Positions 12,501 through 24,500 of a DNA stretch of 64,000 nucleotides are shown in pieces. Source of the stretch: Zoroaster sp. YZ-2022 (lineage: Eukaryota > Echinodermata > Asteroidea > Forcipulatida > Zoroasteridae); contig CM055835.1 in assembly GCA_029582265.1 (NCBI GenBank), positions 8,051,500 to 8,115,499 of the forward strand. The letters are read 5' to 3'. Under the pieces are notes generated by a model, which saw only the letters and a list, made by a program, of their open reading frames with translations, was not told where the DNA came from and did no database searches. Within the stretch, counting starts at the first letter, position 1. Each line of letters starts with the position of its first letter. A program made the position numbers and the translations under genes.

Positions 12501-15500
12501 AAAGAGCACATGTGAGGTTTTTCTCTTCGCGTTAGTTCATCATATTTACTCAGCGTTTTGACAACTTTATTGCCGCAGTTTTGGCTCTTATCTTTTATTC
12601 GTGATATTGTCTTTGTTCAACCGCCGAATTGTTTGTTTTGTGAACTTTATGGACACCCTTGACACGGGACTAAACGTTTTGCTCTGTGGAGTATAAATTG
12701 ACGTTAGCCTGCCGCCGACATTACGGTTGGCTCCCACGCATGAGCTATCCAGTGCAGGACTTCGAGGTGGAGTTCGTCCCTGAAAATTAACAACATACCT
12801 TGCCAGTGGTGAGTTAACATTTACAGTCGATTCTTTTTTTTATTAGTGAGCTATTCTACCACTAAATTGGTGACCCAGACGAGCAGGCAGCAACCGTTTT
12901 ATTGACTACTGGCATAACTGACGAGAAACCTCTCTAGACATCCAAACTCCCAACACTACCGCTGCAGTTAGCATAAAACTCCCACCGTACTGGGCCAATG
13001 ATCCTATCATATGCTTCGGAGCAAAAGCGCCTACACTTGTTGCTGACGGCTGAAGAGTTGGGAGACAGAAAACCATCCCAGCTGCTGAGGAAAATGCAAC
13101 AACTGCTCGGGGAGAACAAGCTGGAAGAGTCCATCCTGAAGCAGCTTTTCCTCAAGCGCCTACCTTCCAACATTCAGCTTATCCTCGCTTCGACCAGTGA
13201 AGCAGTCAATATTACCCAATTGGCCGACCTGGCGGGCAAGATAGTAGACGCGTCCGAACCAGCCGCATCAGCCATGAGTGCAGTCTCTGCCCCTCATTTT
13301 CCGAGCGGTGTTAAATCCAGCCATTTCAGCACTACAGGTACAAGTGGAACGATTAACCAGTCAGGTCCAGGCTCTCACATGTCAGCTTGCCCAGACATCA
13401 CGGGCGAGACCACGCGAACGACGCCAAAGCCGTGGCAGACCGTACTCCAGCAGTCGTGACAGAGAGGATAGTGCCACCCCCAATGCAGATCGACAGTGCT
13501 GGTACCACTGGAAATTTGGCAGCAACGCTCGCAAGTGCTCTAGTCCTTGTTCCCGCCGCACGTAACACAACTCGGAAAACGCCACCGCCAGCGACTAACG
13601 GCGACAAGCCAGCCTGGCGTAAATTCCCCAAGTCGCCTTTTCTACACCAATGATCAAACAACTAGCATCCGCTTTCTTATTGACACTGGGGCAGAAGTTA
13701 GTGTTTTACCTTTGTCGGTAGTGGATAAACACCGCAAACTAAGGCCTTCCGCAGTACGCCTACAGGCCGTCAATAACTCTCCTATAGCGACCTTTGGGGG
13801 AAAAGTCTTGCACACTCAACATCGGACTACGACGAGTTTTCCGATGGGTTTTTCTGATTGCTGATGTTCCGATGGCTATTATAGGTACAGACTTCCTGCA
13901 ACACTATGCACTGTTGGTAGACATAAAAAACCACAAGCTCATCGATACTACCACCCACCTTTCAGTACGGGGAATAGGAGTGACATCGACTTCACTGAGC
14001 CCGGTGTTAGTCAAAGATTTGCCTACGCCTTTCGACATGCTCATCGCGTCATTTCCGGGAGTAACACGCCCTGTGTATAACGAGTTACCAGTTAAACACT
14101 CAGTCACCCATCACATCACCACAACTGGACCCCCAGTTACTGCCCGTCCTCGTCGACTTGCCCCGGACAAACTCACCGTCGCGAAAAACGAATTTCATCA
14201 CACGCTTGACCTCGGCATCATTGAACCATCGGACAGCGACTGGTCGTCTCCATTACATATGGTGCCTAAGCGAACCCCCGTTGACTGGCGCCCCTGTGGA
14301 GATTATCGGGCATTGAATAGGATAACTGTTCCGGATCGCTACCCTATCCCTCATCTACATGATTTCACCACCAATCTTGCCGGTAAACACGTCTTTTCCA
14401 AGATTGATTTAATTCGTGCGTACCACCAGATACCCGTCAACCCAGCAGATGTACACAAGACTGCAATTACAACACCCTTTGGGCTGTACCATTTTGTGCG
14501 CATACCTTTTGGCCTACGGAACGCAGCTCAGACCTTCCAACGCTTCATTGACATGGTTACACGCGGATTGCCATTTGTGTACGCTTATATTGACGACATT
14601 CTAGTGGCTAGCGACTCGCTGGAACAGCATCATCAACACTTAAGGTTACTGTTCTCGCGATTATCTGAGTTTGGAGCTACAAGCCTTGACTTTCTTGGTC
14701 ATCACATCGATGAGCAGGGCATTCACCCCCTGGATGAGAAGATTGCTGCCATCAACGAGTTCCCTCGTCCCACTTCAGTGCGTCAATTACATCGGTTCCT
14801 TGGTCTCATCAATTTTTACCGTCGTTTTCTCCCACATTGCGCAGACATCCTTGCACCCATGACAGATTTGTTGCGCGAACATCCTGAGCATCCTCGTAAG
14901 CCTACAAACTTCACATGGTCAGACAAGTGCGAGACCGCTTTCATCGCCATCAAGCGCTCCCTGGCCAACGTCACCATGCTCGCTCATCCGTCTTCGAGTT
15001 CATCACTCAGCTTGATGGTTGACGCGTCAAACACAGCTGTTGGTGGGGTACTACAACAACAATCCGAGGGAGATTGGCGGCCCATCGCTTTCTTCTCCAA
15101 AAAACTCTAACAAGCCGAGACACGGTATAGCACCTTTGGGCGAGAACTGTTAGCAATGTACTTGGCTATCAAATATTTCCGCCACTTCGTTGAGGGACGC
15201 CACTTCTGCTTATACACTGACCACAAGCCACTCATTCGCGCTTTGCACTCAAAGGCTGACCGTCACTCACCGAGGGAGATTCGTCATCTGGATTTTGTCT
15301 CGCAATTTACCACAGACATACGCCATGTTCGTGGTAAGGACAACATTGTCGCTGACACTCTTTGTCGTTTTGATGTTGCCGCCATTCATACCTCGTCACC
15401 CATCGATTTCGATCAGATTGCAGCTGACCAGACGAATGATGCAGAATTCATCATGCTGCGGACAACTTCAACCTCACTTCAATTCCGTCAAGTTCCCTCT

Positions 15501-18500
15501 GGTGCGATGTGTCCACTGGTCACGACCGCCCATTTGTACCAGCGAAACATCGACGCAGTGTATTCAATGCGTTCCACTGCCTCTCCCATCCAGGAGTTCG
15601 GTCCACACAGAAGCTGATCACCACTCGCTTTGTTTGGCCTAGTATCAACAAGGACGTTCGCGAGTGGGCCAGAACTTGTCTTCAGTGCCAAAGAGCGAAA
15701 ATTCACCGCCATGTCCGCTCACCCTTAGGTACATTTGCTTCTCCGGACGCTAGATTCGACCACAGACAATTAAATGCAGCATTGAAAGCGCACACCCAAC
15801 CAGACAGGTGGCACGAGACACTTCCTCTGGTGATGTTAGGTATTCGCACTACAGTTAAAGAAGACATGCAGTGTACATCTTCAGAGCTCGTATATAGCAC
15901 AACGCTAAGACTCCCTGGACAATTTGTGGCACCAGACACTCTAACACCCCTGTTGGATCCTTCCGAATACGTCCATCGTTTGCGTCATCACATGTCACAA
16001 TTCTCCCCGGCCACTACGCGGGTTCAGCATCCTCCAACTCAAGTTCCGAGGAGTCTATCGAATTGCTCTCATGTATTCATCCGTTGCGACGCGGTCAGAC
16101 GGCCTCTACAGCCTCCCTATTCGGGTCCATACAAAATACTGAAGCGTTCCCCTAAGTATTTCATCATTGATCGCAATGGCAAAAAGGATTCGGTCAGCAT
16201 AGATCGTCTGAAACCAGCGTATCTGGAACACACTGGTTCTTCCGAGTTTCAGCCACAACAGGACAAACAAACACTTCACGCTCCTACTACACCAACTCAA
16301 CTCCCCACTCCAGCACCTGCAGTCAGGAAAACTAGAAGTGGCCGACATGTATATTGGCCTGCCCGTTACGTCAGACACCATGTTTTGGACACAATTACCC
16401 TGGGTCGTATCGATCGTTTCATTCTGGCACCGATCTAGGGGGGGAGCTACTGTAGTGACCCAAACCTTTTTGTGCGTACTGTTTTGATTTGTTGTTGCAT
16501 GGGGCACGCCATAGTGCATCAGCCCAAACTGTGGGCAGTGTTGCTGACCTTTTACCTTTTTTCGGAGAGCAACCTTCTTCTACACAGCACGTTTTTTTTA
16601 GAGCACATGTGAGGTTTTTCTCTTCGCGTTAGTTCATCATATTTACTCAGCGTTTTGACAAAATTACCGCAGTTTTGGCTCTTATCTTTTATTCGTGATA
16701 TTGTCTTTGTTCAACCGCCGAATTGTTTGTTTTGTGAACTTTATGGACACCCTTGACACGGGACTAAACGTTTTGCTCTGTGGAGTGTAAATTGACGTTA
16801 GCCTGCCGCCGACATTACGGTTGGCTCCCACGCATGAGCTATCCAGTGCAGGACTTCGAGGTGGAGTTCGTCCCTGAAAATTAACAACATACCTTGCCAG
16901 TGGTGAGTTAACATTTACAGTCGTTTCTTTTTTATTAGTGGGCTATTCTACCACTAAAAACTGATTACAGTTCCCGTTCGGAATCTGAGTTTGATATTGC
17001 GGTAATATACACAAAAGCAATAAGTCCTGAGAAAGAGAAGTTACCGTCACTTGGGCGATCACAACGATCAACTTAGGGAAAACATAAAAACCCTTTGCGA
17101 GAACCTAGGTCAGTGTTATCACAAGCCGGAGCTTTTTCTGTTCGTTGCGACAACAAATTTCTAATTTATATTATACTTAGTGTACTTATACTTAGTAAAT
17201 TTTTGCAGTAACTTTATGCAGCGGGCAAAGGAATTTATAGATGGCTAAAAGTAAAACCCATACATCTTACATGTAGTTTGTAAATATTAAAGTTAAGCAA
17301 CAGCCGTTCCTGATATTTGGAGTCCGGAGCTTGTTGAGAACTTGGGATGAGTTTCTAGTTTCTAGTTAGGTGGTGCTTTTATTTGGTGATTCGTAAGGAG
17401 ATTGTCTCTTACTGGTACTATGCCAGAGTGCGAACAATTCGCCAACGTTATCTGCCTAAAAACAAGATTACTCTATATTTTTCCAGCTTTCCGATATTAT
17501 GGATTTGCTGTATGTAAGTCCAACAGTTGTCCTTTTTGTTCATCGGTAGCTCATTTAGAGAACATCTCGTGTTCTTGTACCTCAACAAATGCGCAGAACA
17601 CCGACTGACATTTTTGAGGAGAATATTTAAAAAAATTAATCCTCAGGTGATTGTAACCAGCCAGACTGCAGGATACGCTGCCAGGAACTTGTTATTTTAG
17701 TAGAGTATATTCAAATTTCTTTAATCTTCGGGTGATTGTGACCAGCCAGACTTCGTGGATGCTGCCAGGTACTTTTAGATATAAATATGCAACTCCTTTG
17801 TAAATTGCGCCCGCATTTTGGATTTTGACAAAATGTGCATATATAGCGCACTCCTCAGTTTAAAATTAGCCATGCGCCCGATGACATGCGGAATGACATT
17901 TGCATGATTTTTTTTTACATAATAGAAGTTATGTAAGCGGCAATATATTACACGCATGAAGTAGTTTTCGTGGGTGGCAAGCAAGTAGTAAGCATTCCCA
18001 AGTACAGTGTTGCAGCCAACAATTCGTTCTGCTAGCATTTTATTAATATTGCCAAACAATCTAGTTATCCTTGTAGTGTTTTCGACTGGTAATTTATTGG
18101 TATTTACTGAGTATTTTATTCAAGACTATGGTTCATATTCTAAAATGTATACATGTACTAGAGTCCTGGAGGACAACATCCTTAATGGAAACTGACATTA
18201 TTTTATTAAAAGCTTATTTTTGGTTTGAACACCAGTTTAAAGTTGACTGTATAAACTTACTACTGTCATACATAAAACTGTAATAAAACTTCACACCTCT
18301 AATACCAACCCAGATACATAGAGTAATGAAGTGGCGGAATGTATTCAAATCATTAAATTGTGTTGAGGAATTTTAACTTACAGTACAGTAATTTCATTAC
18401 AGGTCAATTTGGTTCCAGTGAGCAGCCTTAAGCTTAACCCTACTGATAGTGAACAGACCATCCTTATGGGTTTGAGACCTAAGGCCAGTAACTACTATTT

Positions 18501-21500
18501 TGCATTTATATATTCTGGTCCTTTAGGTTGGTACACAGTTTGCAGCAGCCAATTCTATGTTTAAGTAAGACTAATTGCGGTGACACCATGTGGAATCTCA
18601 ATTGAGATTCCACATGGTGTCACCGCAATTAGTCTTACTTATCATCCTCACCATGCAAAGCTACAAGTTTTACCAATTCTATGTTTATAAAATACCACAA
18701 AAATGTATTAATACATGTATGCTACTAGGCTTGGGCGGTTTTCAATTTTTAGCTAGCCGGTTTACCGCCTGGAAAACCGCGGTTTTCGGTTTTACCGTTC
18801 AATATTTTGAAAAAAAGAAAAATAATTAAAGCGTCCTTATATAAAATGTTATTGATGTTTTTTCACAGTATAATGCAACACACCACACAGTACACAATTA
18901 TGCATGTACTGTACATAATTACATGTGCATTTATGTTACGCAAGGACCATTGTCTGCAAAACGATTTGGGCCCATTATGTCCGCGGGCCAATTATGTCTG
19001 CGGGCCCATTAATCCGCGGGCACCTCTCTCGCCTTTAGTCAAGGCGCATGCAGCAACGCCCGAAAAAGACCACGCATGCAAACGCATGGCGAAGCCACGA
19101 GCGCCTTTATCAGTCCGTTCCGAGGACGCTACTAATTAATTAATTATTTATAAACCTCAATCAAAATTAATAATTGTTTGAACATTTATTTAAACCAATC
19201 ACCGTAAGCAAAATGTTCGACTCATCTACACTGTAAAAAATTTCTGTATTTTTACAGAGAAAATTTCACAGAAACATTATGTTTTTTATTTTCACAACAC
19301 TTAAATACAGATTACAGCCATTTGCTTGGATTTCAAATAACAAATTGCCTGTATTTTTAATATATGGATGTAAAGTTATTTTACAGATTTTTGTATACTA
19401 TAAAAGCAAATTGGGGCGTTATCTTAAAAAAAAAAAACATCTGTATTTTTACATCAAAGTGTCTGGCGATGCTGCTGCCATCACTTTTGATGTAAATTTA
19501 CAGAATTTTGTTTTACAGTGTATATTCAAATAAGTGATACCATAACAAATTAGTTAGAATTGTGTATTAACATTTCTCCACCAAATTGGTAGAGAAATAT
19601 AAAGAAAAAACATAAGACTACAGAACAGACTGATAAAGTCCATCGGTGCCTCCGCCACTCGCGTGCGTGATCTTTTTCGTGTGTTGTGATCCGGGTGCCA
19701 CTTGGGCCTTGACTAAAGACTAGCGTAAGCCTTAACCAAGGGTATTGTACCGATTTCTGGCCAGCGAAATTCAACATACACGGAGGGGGCGCCGTCCCCG
19801 GATGGGGTCGACACCACTCAGTGGTCGACACACCTGCACCGTACAGCGAGATAAATAACTGTGTCGTGGGTACGATTGTGCGTTGCAACCTCGTATATGT
19901 TCGAAATCAATCAACAGCCTTGATTCTTCTGTAATCGAGAGTTTATGTGTGTCTTCATTTTTCCATTAGAATACCGATGGAGATTTCTCACACAATTTTT
20001 TTTAATTTCTCGGCGATTTTTTTAAATGATGGCCTATAATCCTAGGCCCCAGTTGCTGTGCCAACAAACAACAAATGAGAATACGTATTTCCAGTGGCGT
20101 AACTATAGGGGGGGGGGGCCGGGGCACATTCCCCCTGCTGAGGTCTGTGCCCCCATTCAGAATTTTGAAAAAATAGGTCCCCATTTGAGGCTGCAGGATA
20201 CAAAATGTTTTGACCGTGCCCCCCCCCTAGCAAAATGGTGCACCCCCTAGTGCCCCCTGAAAATTGGACCCTAGTTACGCCATTTGGTCTTGAATGTTGG
20301 CAAGTACAGAAGGCCCGCCGCCCTGCTGTCGACGGATGGTCACTACACGTACACACATGTACATACAGTGTACATGTACATTATATGCATATGGATTTGT
20401 GCATTTTGTGCATGTGCGCTGCGACCAAGAGTTTGGATATCTAAGCGGGACAAAATTATGCGACCAAACCGTTCAGAATCGACTTGGTCAAGGCTATAGT
20501 ACTCTATATAGCGTGCATACTGGCGTGGTGGAAATGGTGGTGCACAGCGACGCCAAAGATGACATCGCATACATATTTTATGTTTTCTCAAAAGACCTGT
20601 CATTACACTATTTACGACATGAAGAATAAGACATGAAGAATTTATGAGTTATGAGCAACAGTATTCACGCCTCGCCTATTGCATGCAGCTGCAATGCAGT
20701 ATAAAAGTGGGCAAAGGTGAATGATATACGCAGATGAATTTTAAGAAACATTGGAGATGAATGCACTATTTTGGGCTATGTTCGCAGTGTCGAAAGAAAG
20801 GAGAATAAAACGATGAATATTTCTGTCTGTTATTTTGCTATAAGGGGTCTACAACTTAAGATAATGGCAACTCGTCGAAGGAGACGGATAAATTAATGCA
20901 CCTTTCAATATGTTGGACTTTGAAGATGTATGGCCCTTGTTGTTCGCTATTTTAATGGCAACTTTTGCTGTTTTAATGGATATTTTATTTTTCATCGGAA
21001 TAATTGCTATTATAATTTACATTTTAACGTAAAACATTTCTCCCAAAATTGGTGAGAAACATGGTTTTAATATTGACCGAATGAATTTATGGTGGTCCCA
21101 GGTCCCGTCATCATTCAATTTTTTGGCTGTTAAATCAAGCTTCTGACAACTATTTTTGTGAAATATCTCATCTCGAAGTATACACTTATTTGTATTCCTT
21201 TATACTAGGCGGAAATTATCAATGTTGCCATGAAAACAAATGGAAAATGGCATAACAGACAAGTTAATTTGAAATAATGAAGTGAATTTGATTTAACGAA
21301 CATTTAGAAAGCTAAGTTTTTGTCGTTCATTGTTTTACCTCTCGTTACCAGGGTGTACCCAAGATATAGATGCATGGATCCATATGCACACAAGTACACT
21401 CACTGTACATGTATGTATATGTGCACGTGTACATACAGTGACCATCGTCGCCTGCAGGGCGACGCGCCTAGACCCTTCTGTACTTGCCAAAATTCAAAGC

Positions 21501-24500
21501 GGACCTCATTATGCTAATATAATTTTAAAACCAAATTTAACAACGAAAGACTGATTCTCATTAGTTATTTTTTTGTCACAGCAAGTGCTCGCTGCGATGT
21601 CATGTACAAAATGTGGGTGCATGCATTGTGTACGTTAAGGTCAAATACGTCATTATTGAGGTCAAAGCTAGAGGCCTGTGACTGACCATCCTATAACTAA
21701 ACCGCCCACAAACTAACAATTCTTGCACGAGAAATTTTCATCAGGCTTTCAATAGGAATATAAAGATATATAGGTTTCCCGGTCAATTTCGGCAAATAAC
21801 CAGCCAACTTTCATATGTTCATATTAAAGCGATTTTGCCTCCAGTTGCTACTGTGTTTTGAATTAAAAATTCAAGCATTCAATTTCATTTTCAGGCTGTG
21901 CAAATTCATTTAGCATTATATTCAATTTAGCATATACGTCATTCTTTTTTTTAGTATTAATACACATTCGTCATCCAATTTAGCAGAGTTGGTTCGACTG
22001 GAGATTTTCACTAAAATGTTATTTTCATTTTCGTATAACGGCAATCAAATATGAGAAACAAATGCAAACAAATAGATTAATTGTACAAGACAACTGAATA
22101 AGTTTCACATCTTTACTTTAATTTAAACTTAATTTTGTTTTCTTTATTCATGTGCGTTTCTCGTGCATACACTTTTTATAGGGCCAATTGGTCTTACTTT
22201 GTTTTGTTTATTCTCTGATGAGAATCTTTATTGGTTTTCTGACCTAGGCCTAATTCTGTAATGTGTTTTTTAAACATTTATGTTATATTGGACTGTTTCA
22301 TTATAACCTGTTTTTATTGTTTGAGTATGTCATTATGATTTTTTTATCCTGGTTTCTTAATGTCCATTTATGTGGTTTTTCCCTTAGGCGTCAATTAAGT
22401 TGCACAAATTTCACATTATGTCTGCCCAATAATGAATTTGAATGATCAAATACGCGCCGCGAAAAGCTCCTGCGAATTTAAATGAATTTAAATCGCATGA
22501 CGCAAGAGTACTATTGCCAACTCATAAAACGAAATTGAATGATCATTTTGAGCAGCATTCAATTTTGCGCAAAACAGAATGACGCGGTGTTTAAATTGGC
22601 TGCTTATTTGCCGAAATTGACCGGGAAAACCTATATTACACAAACTCTCGATTACAGAAGATCCAAGGCTGTTAATTGAGTTCGAACATGTACGAGGTTG
22701 CAATGCACAACGTTTATTGATCCCGCTATACAGGGGACAGCGGCCTCTCCGTGTGTGCTCAATTTCGTATATCACGCAAGATTACGCGATTAAGAGAGGC
22801 GCCGGCGGACATAATGGGCCCAAATCGGTTCGCGGACATATGGGCCCACAGACATAATGGGCCGAAATCGGTTCGCGGACATAATGGTCCCTGCGGACAT
22901 AATGGGCCCAAATCGGTTCGCGGACATAATGGTCCTTGCGGACATTATGGTCCGTAACACGCGTGTGACCATGGTGCGACCGAGTAGTGCTGATGGCTGT
23001 GTGGCAATGTGCACTGGTAGTATTTGAGGATCACGTGTCTGCTTCAATAATCATCGCCAAAGAGCAAGGATTCAATGAGGTCCAGTCAAAGTAAGCCTTG
23101 ACTGTCGATTTTGGGGCTCAAAAACGGATGATTTTATAAAACCGCGGTTTTATTTTTGAAAACCGAATTTGGCGGTATTTCGGTTTCGTAAAAACCCCTT
23201 GGTTCGTTGTCGGTTTAAAAAAAACCACAAAAACAAAAACAACTAGAGATTCAGAGTTTGTCTTGACACAAACTCTAGGTGTTCGGGAGGAAGTAAAGGT
23301 CAAATTGGGGTCAACTTTGTTTAAATATTTTGTGACAATTAACGATCTGTACAATGGTGCAAAGATTGTGAATTTACCTCTTGTGGAATATTTTGTTTTA
23401 AATATTAAACTTTGACTTCCGGTTTGGACAGGAAGTAATGGTCAAATTGGGGTCACTTTTTTGTAAATATTTTTTGACAATTAACGATCAGTACAATGGT
23501 GCAAAAATATTTAATTTACCTCTTGTGGTTGCTGAGATATGATTTTTTTAAATATTAAACTTTGACTTCTGGTTTGGACAGGACGTAAAGGTCAAATTGG
23601 GGTCACTTTTTTGTAAATATATTTTGACAATTAACGATCTGTACGACATTAGGTGTTTGTCCTTTGGACGAACACAGAGCTGTTACACTAATTACGTTGT
23701 GGTGGAATTAAATACTGTATTATCACAATTTGATCATTACACAACCCCCCCCCCCCTCCCCCCCGAGGTGAGGTGTGTGCAGGTCTTGTACAATACAATG
23801 ACAAATTCGATCAAGTGTTATAATATTTAAATGTTTGGTTAAGTTTTTTAAAACAATACTTATGGGGAAGAGACAACACAATGTAATTTGAAGGATAACT
23901 GTAAAATAAAAAGAAACAAACAATACTGAAATGATCTTCTGATTGTTACATGTATATGTATTTATTTATCATTAACTGTTGAAAATACATTTTCATAAAT
24001 AGTCATTTTAAAGTTATTGTTTAAAGGTGGCAATATCTTCACGATCAACAGGGCATGGAATCAGAGTTTAAGTTCTAGTTTAACTCAGTGACTGAAAATA
24101 ATACTCGCATGATAAGATCATATTCGCGTTGCTGCTGCATAAATGAGCCAGTAATTTTCAGTCACTGTGTTCATCTTAAACTAGGACACCAATTCCATGC
24201 CCTGTTTGTAGAAAGTCTGCTCTGATCGTGACGATACTGTCTGTTTAACCAATTGTGTTTATGGGATTGATGGTCAGTACTATCCCAATGCGAGCATACA
24301 AATAAATAGGAACTTTAATTGGGTGATCTGGCAAAAGGTATTCCAAGGCTGACACACCCATGCAATGAAGATTGGGGGTATGTTTACTATGTTTATATGG
24401 CCCAACTGCCAGGGATTCACTGTCGGCAATATACATTTTACTAGATCACCAACAGATATTGCTTAATAACTACATTTGTGAGGATGTTTGGGTCCAGTCA

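Larger units (their letters stand above)
12352..16958 (+). mobile_element. Ty3/Gypsy LTR retrotransposon, defective
   Basis: The 4607-bp element has matching LTRs (12352-12866 and 16451-16958) that differ at only a handful of sites, flanked by a 4-bp target duplication AACT (12348-12351 and 16959-16962). A likely primer-binding site (ttggtgacccagacgag) follows the 5' LTR, and a purine tract (agggggggagctac) precedes the 3' LTR. The order is gag, protease, reverse transcriptase, RNase H, integrase, all on the plus strand. It is disabled by shortening of gag, frame changes, a short RT deletion, one stop at 15108-15110 and loss of the integrase catalytic core. Similar LTRs imply a fairly recent insertion. 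Confidence 0.93.
18937..22963. mobile_element. Large fold-back element FB1 (4.0 kb)
   Basis: Both ends are made of units such as cgatttgggcccattatgtc and gcggacataatgggccc: left 18937-19022, right 22800-22963, inverted to each other. Deeper inverted pairs also exist: 19762-19935 with 22640-22775 (cctcgtatatgttcgaa), and about 20295-20380 with 21395-21495 (ttggcaagtacagaagg). The interior 20655-21260 is homologous to 33668-34190 in FB2. It contains two smaller insertions (19229-19520, 20092-20285) and no recognisable coding sequence. It resembles Foldback/Galileo-like architecture, but no transposase supports that class. Confidence 0.65.

Noticed and set aside
22800..22963. CRISPR-like array of cggacataatgggccc units
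   Set aside because: Units are irregular, spacers are not unique, the units are palindromic and form the end of a eukaryotic fold-back element.
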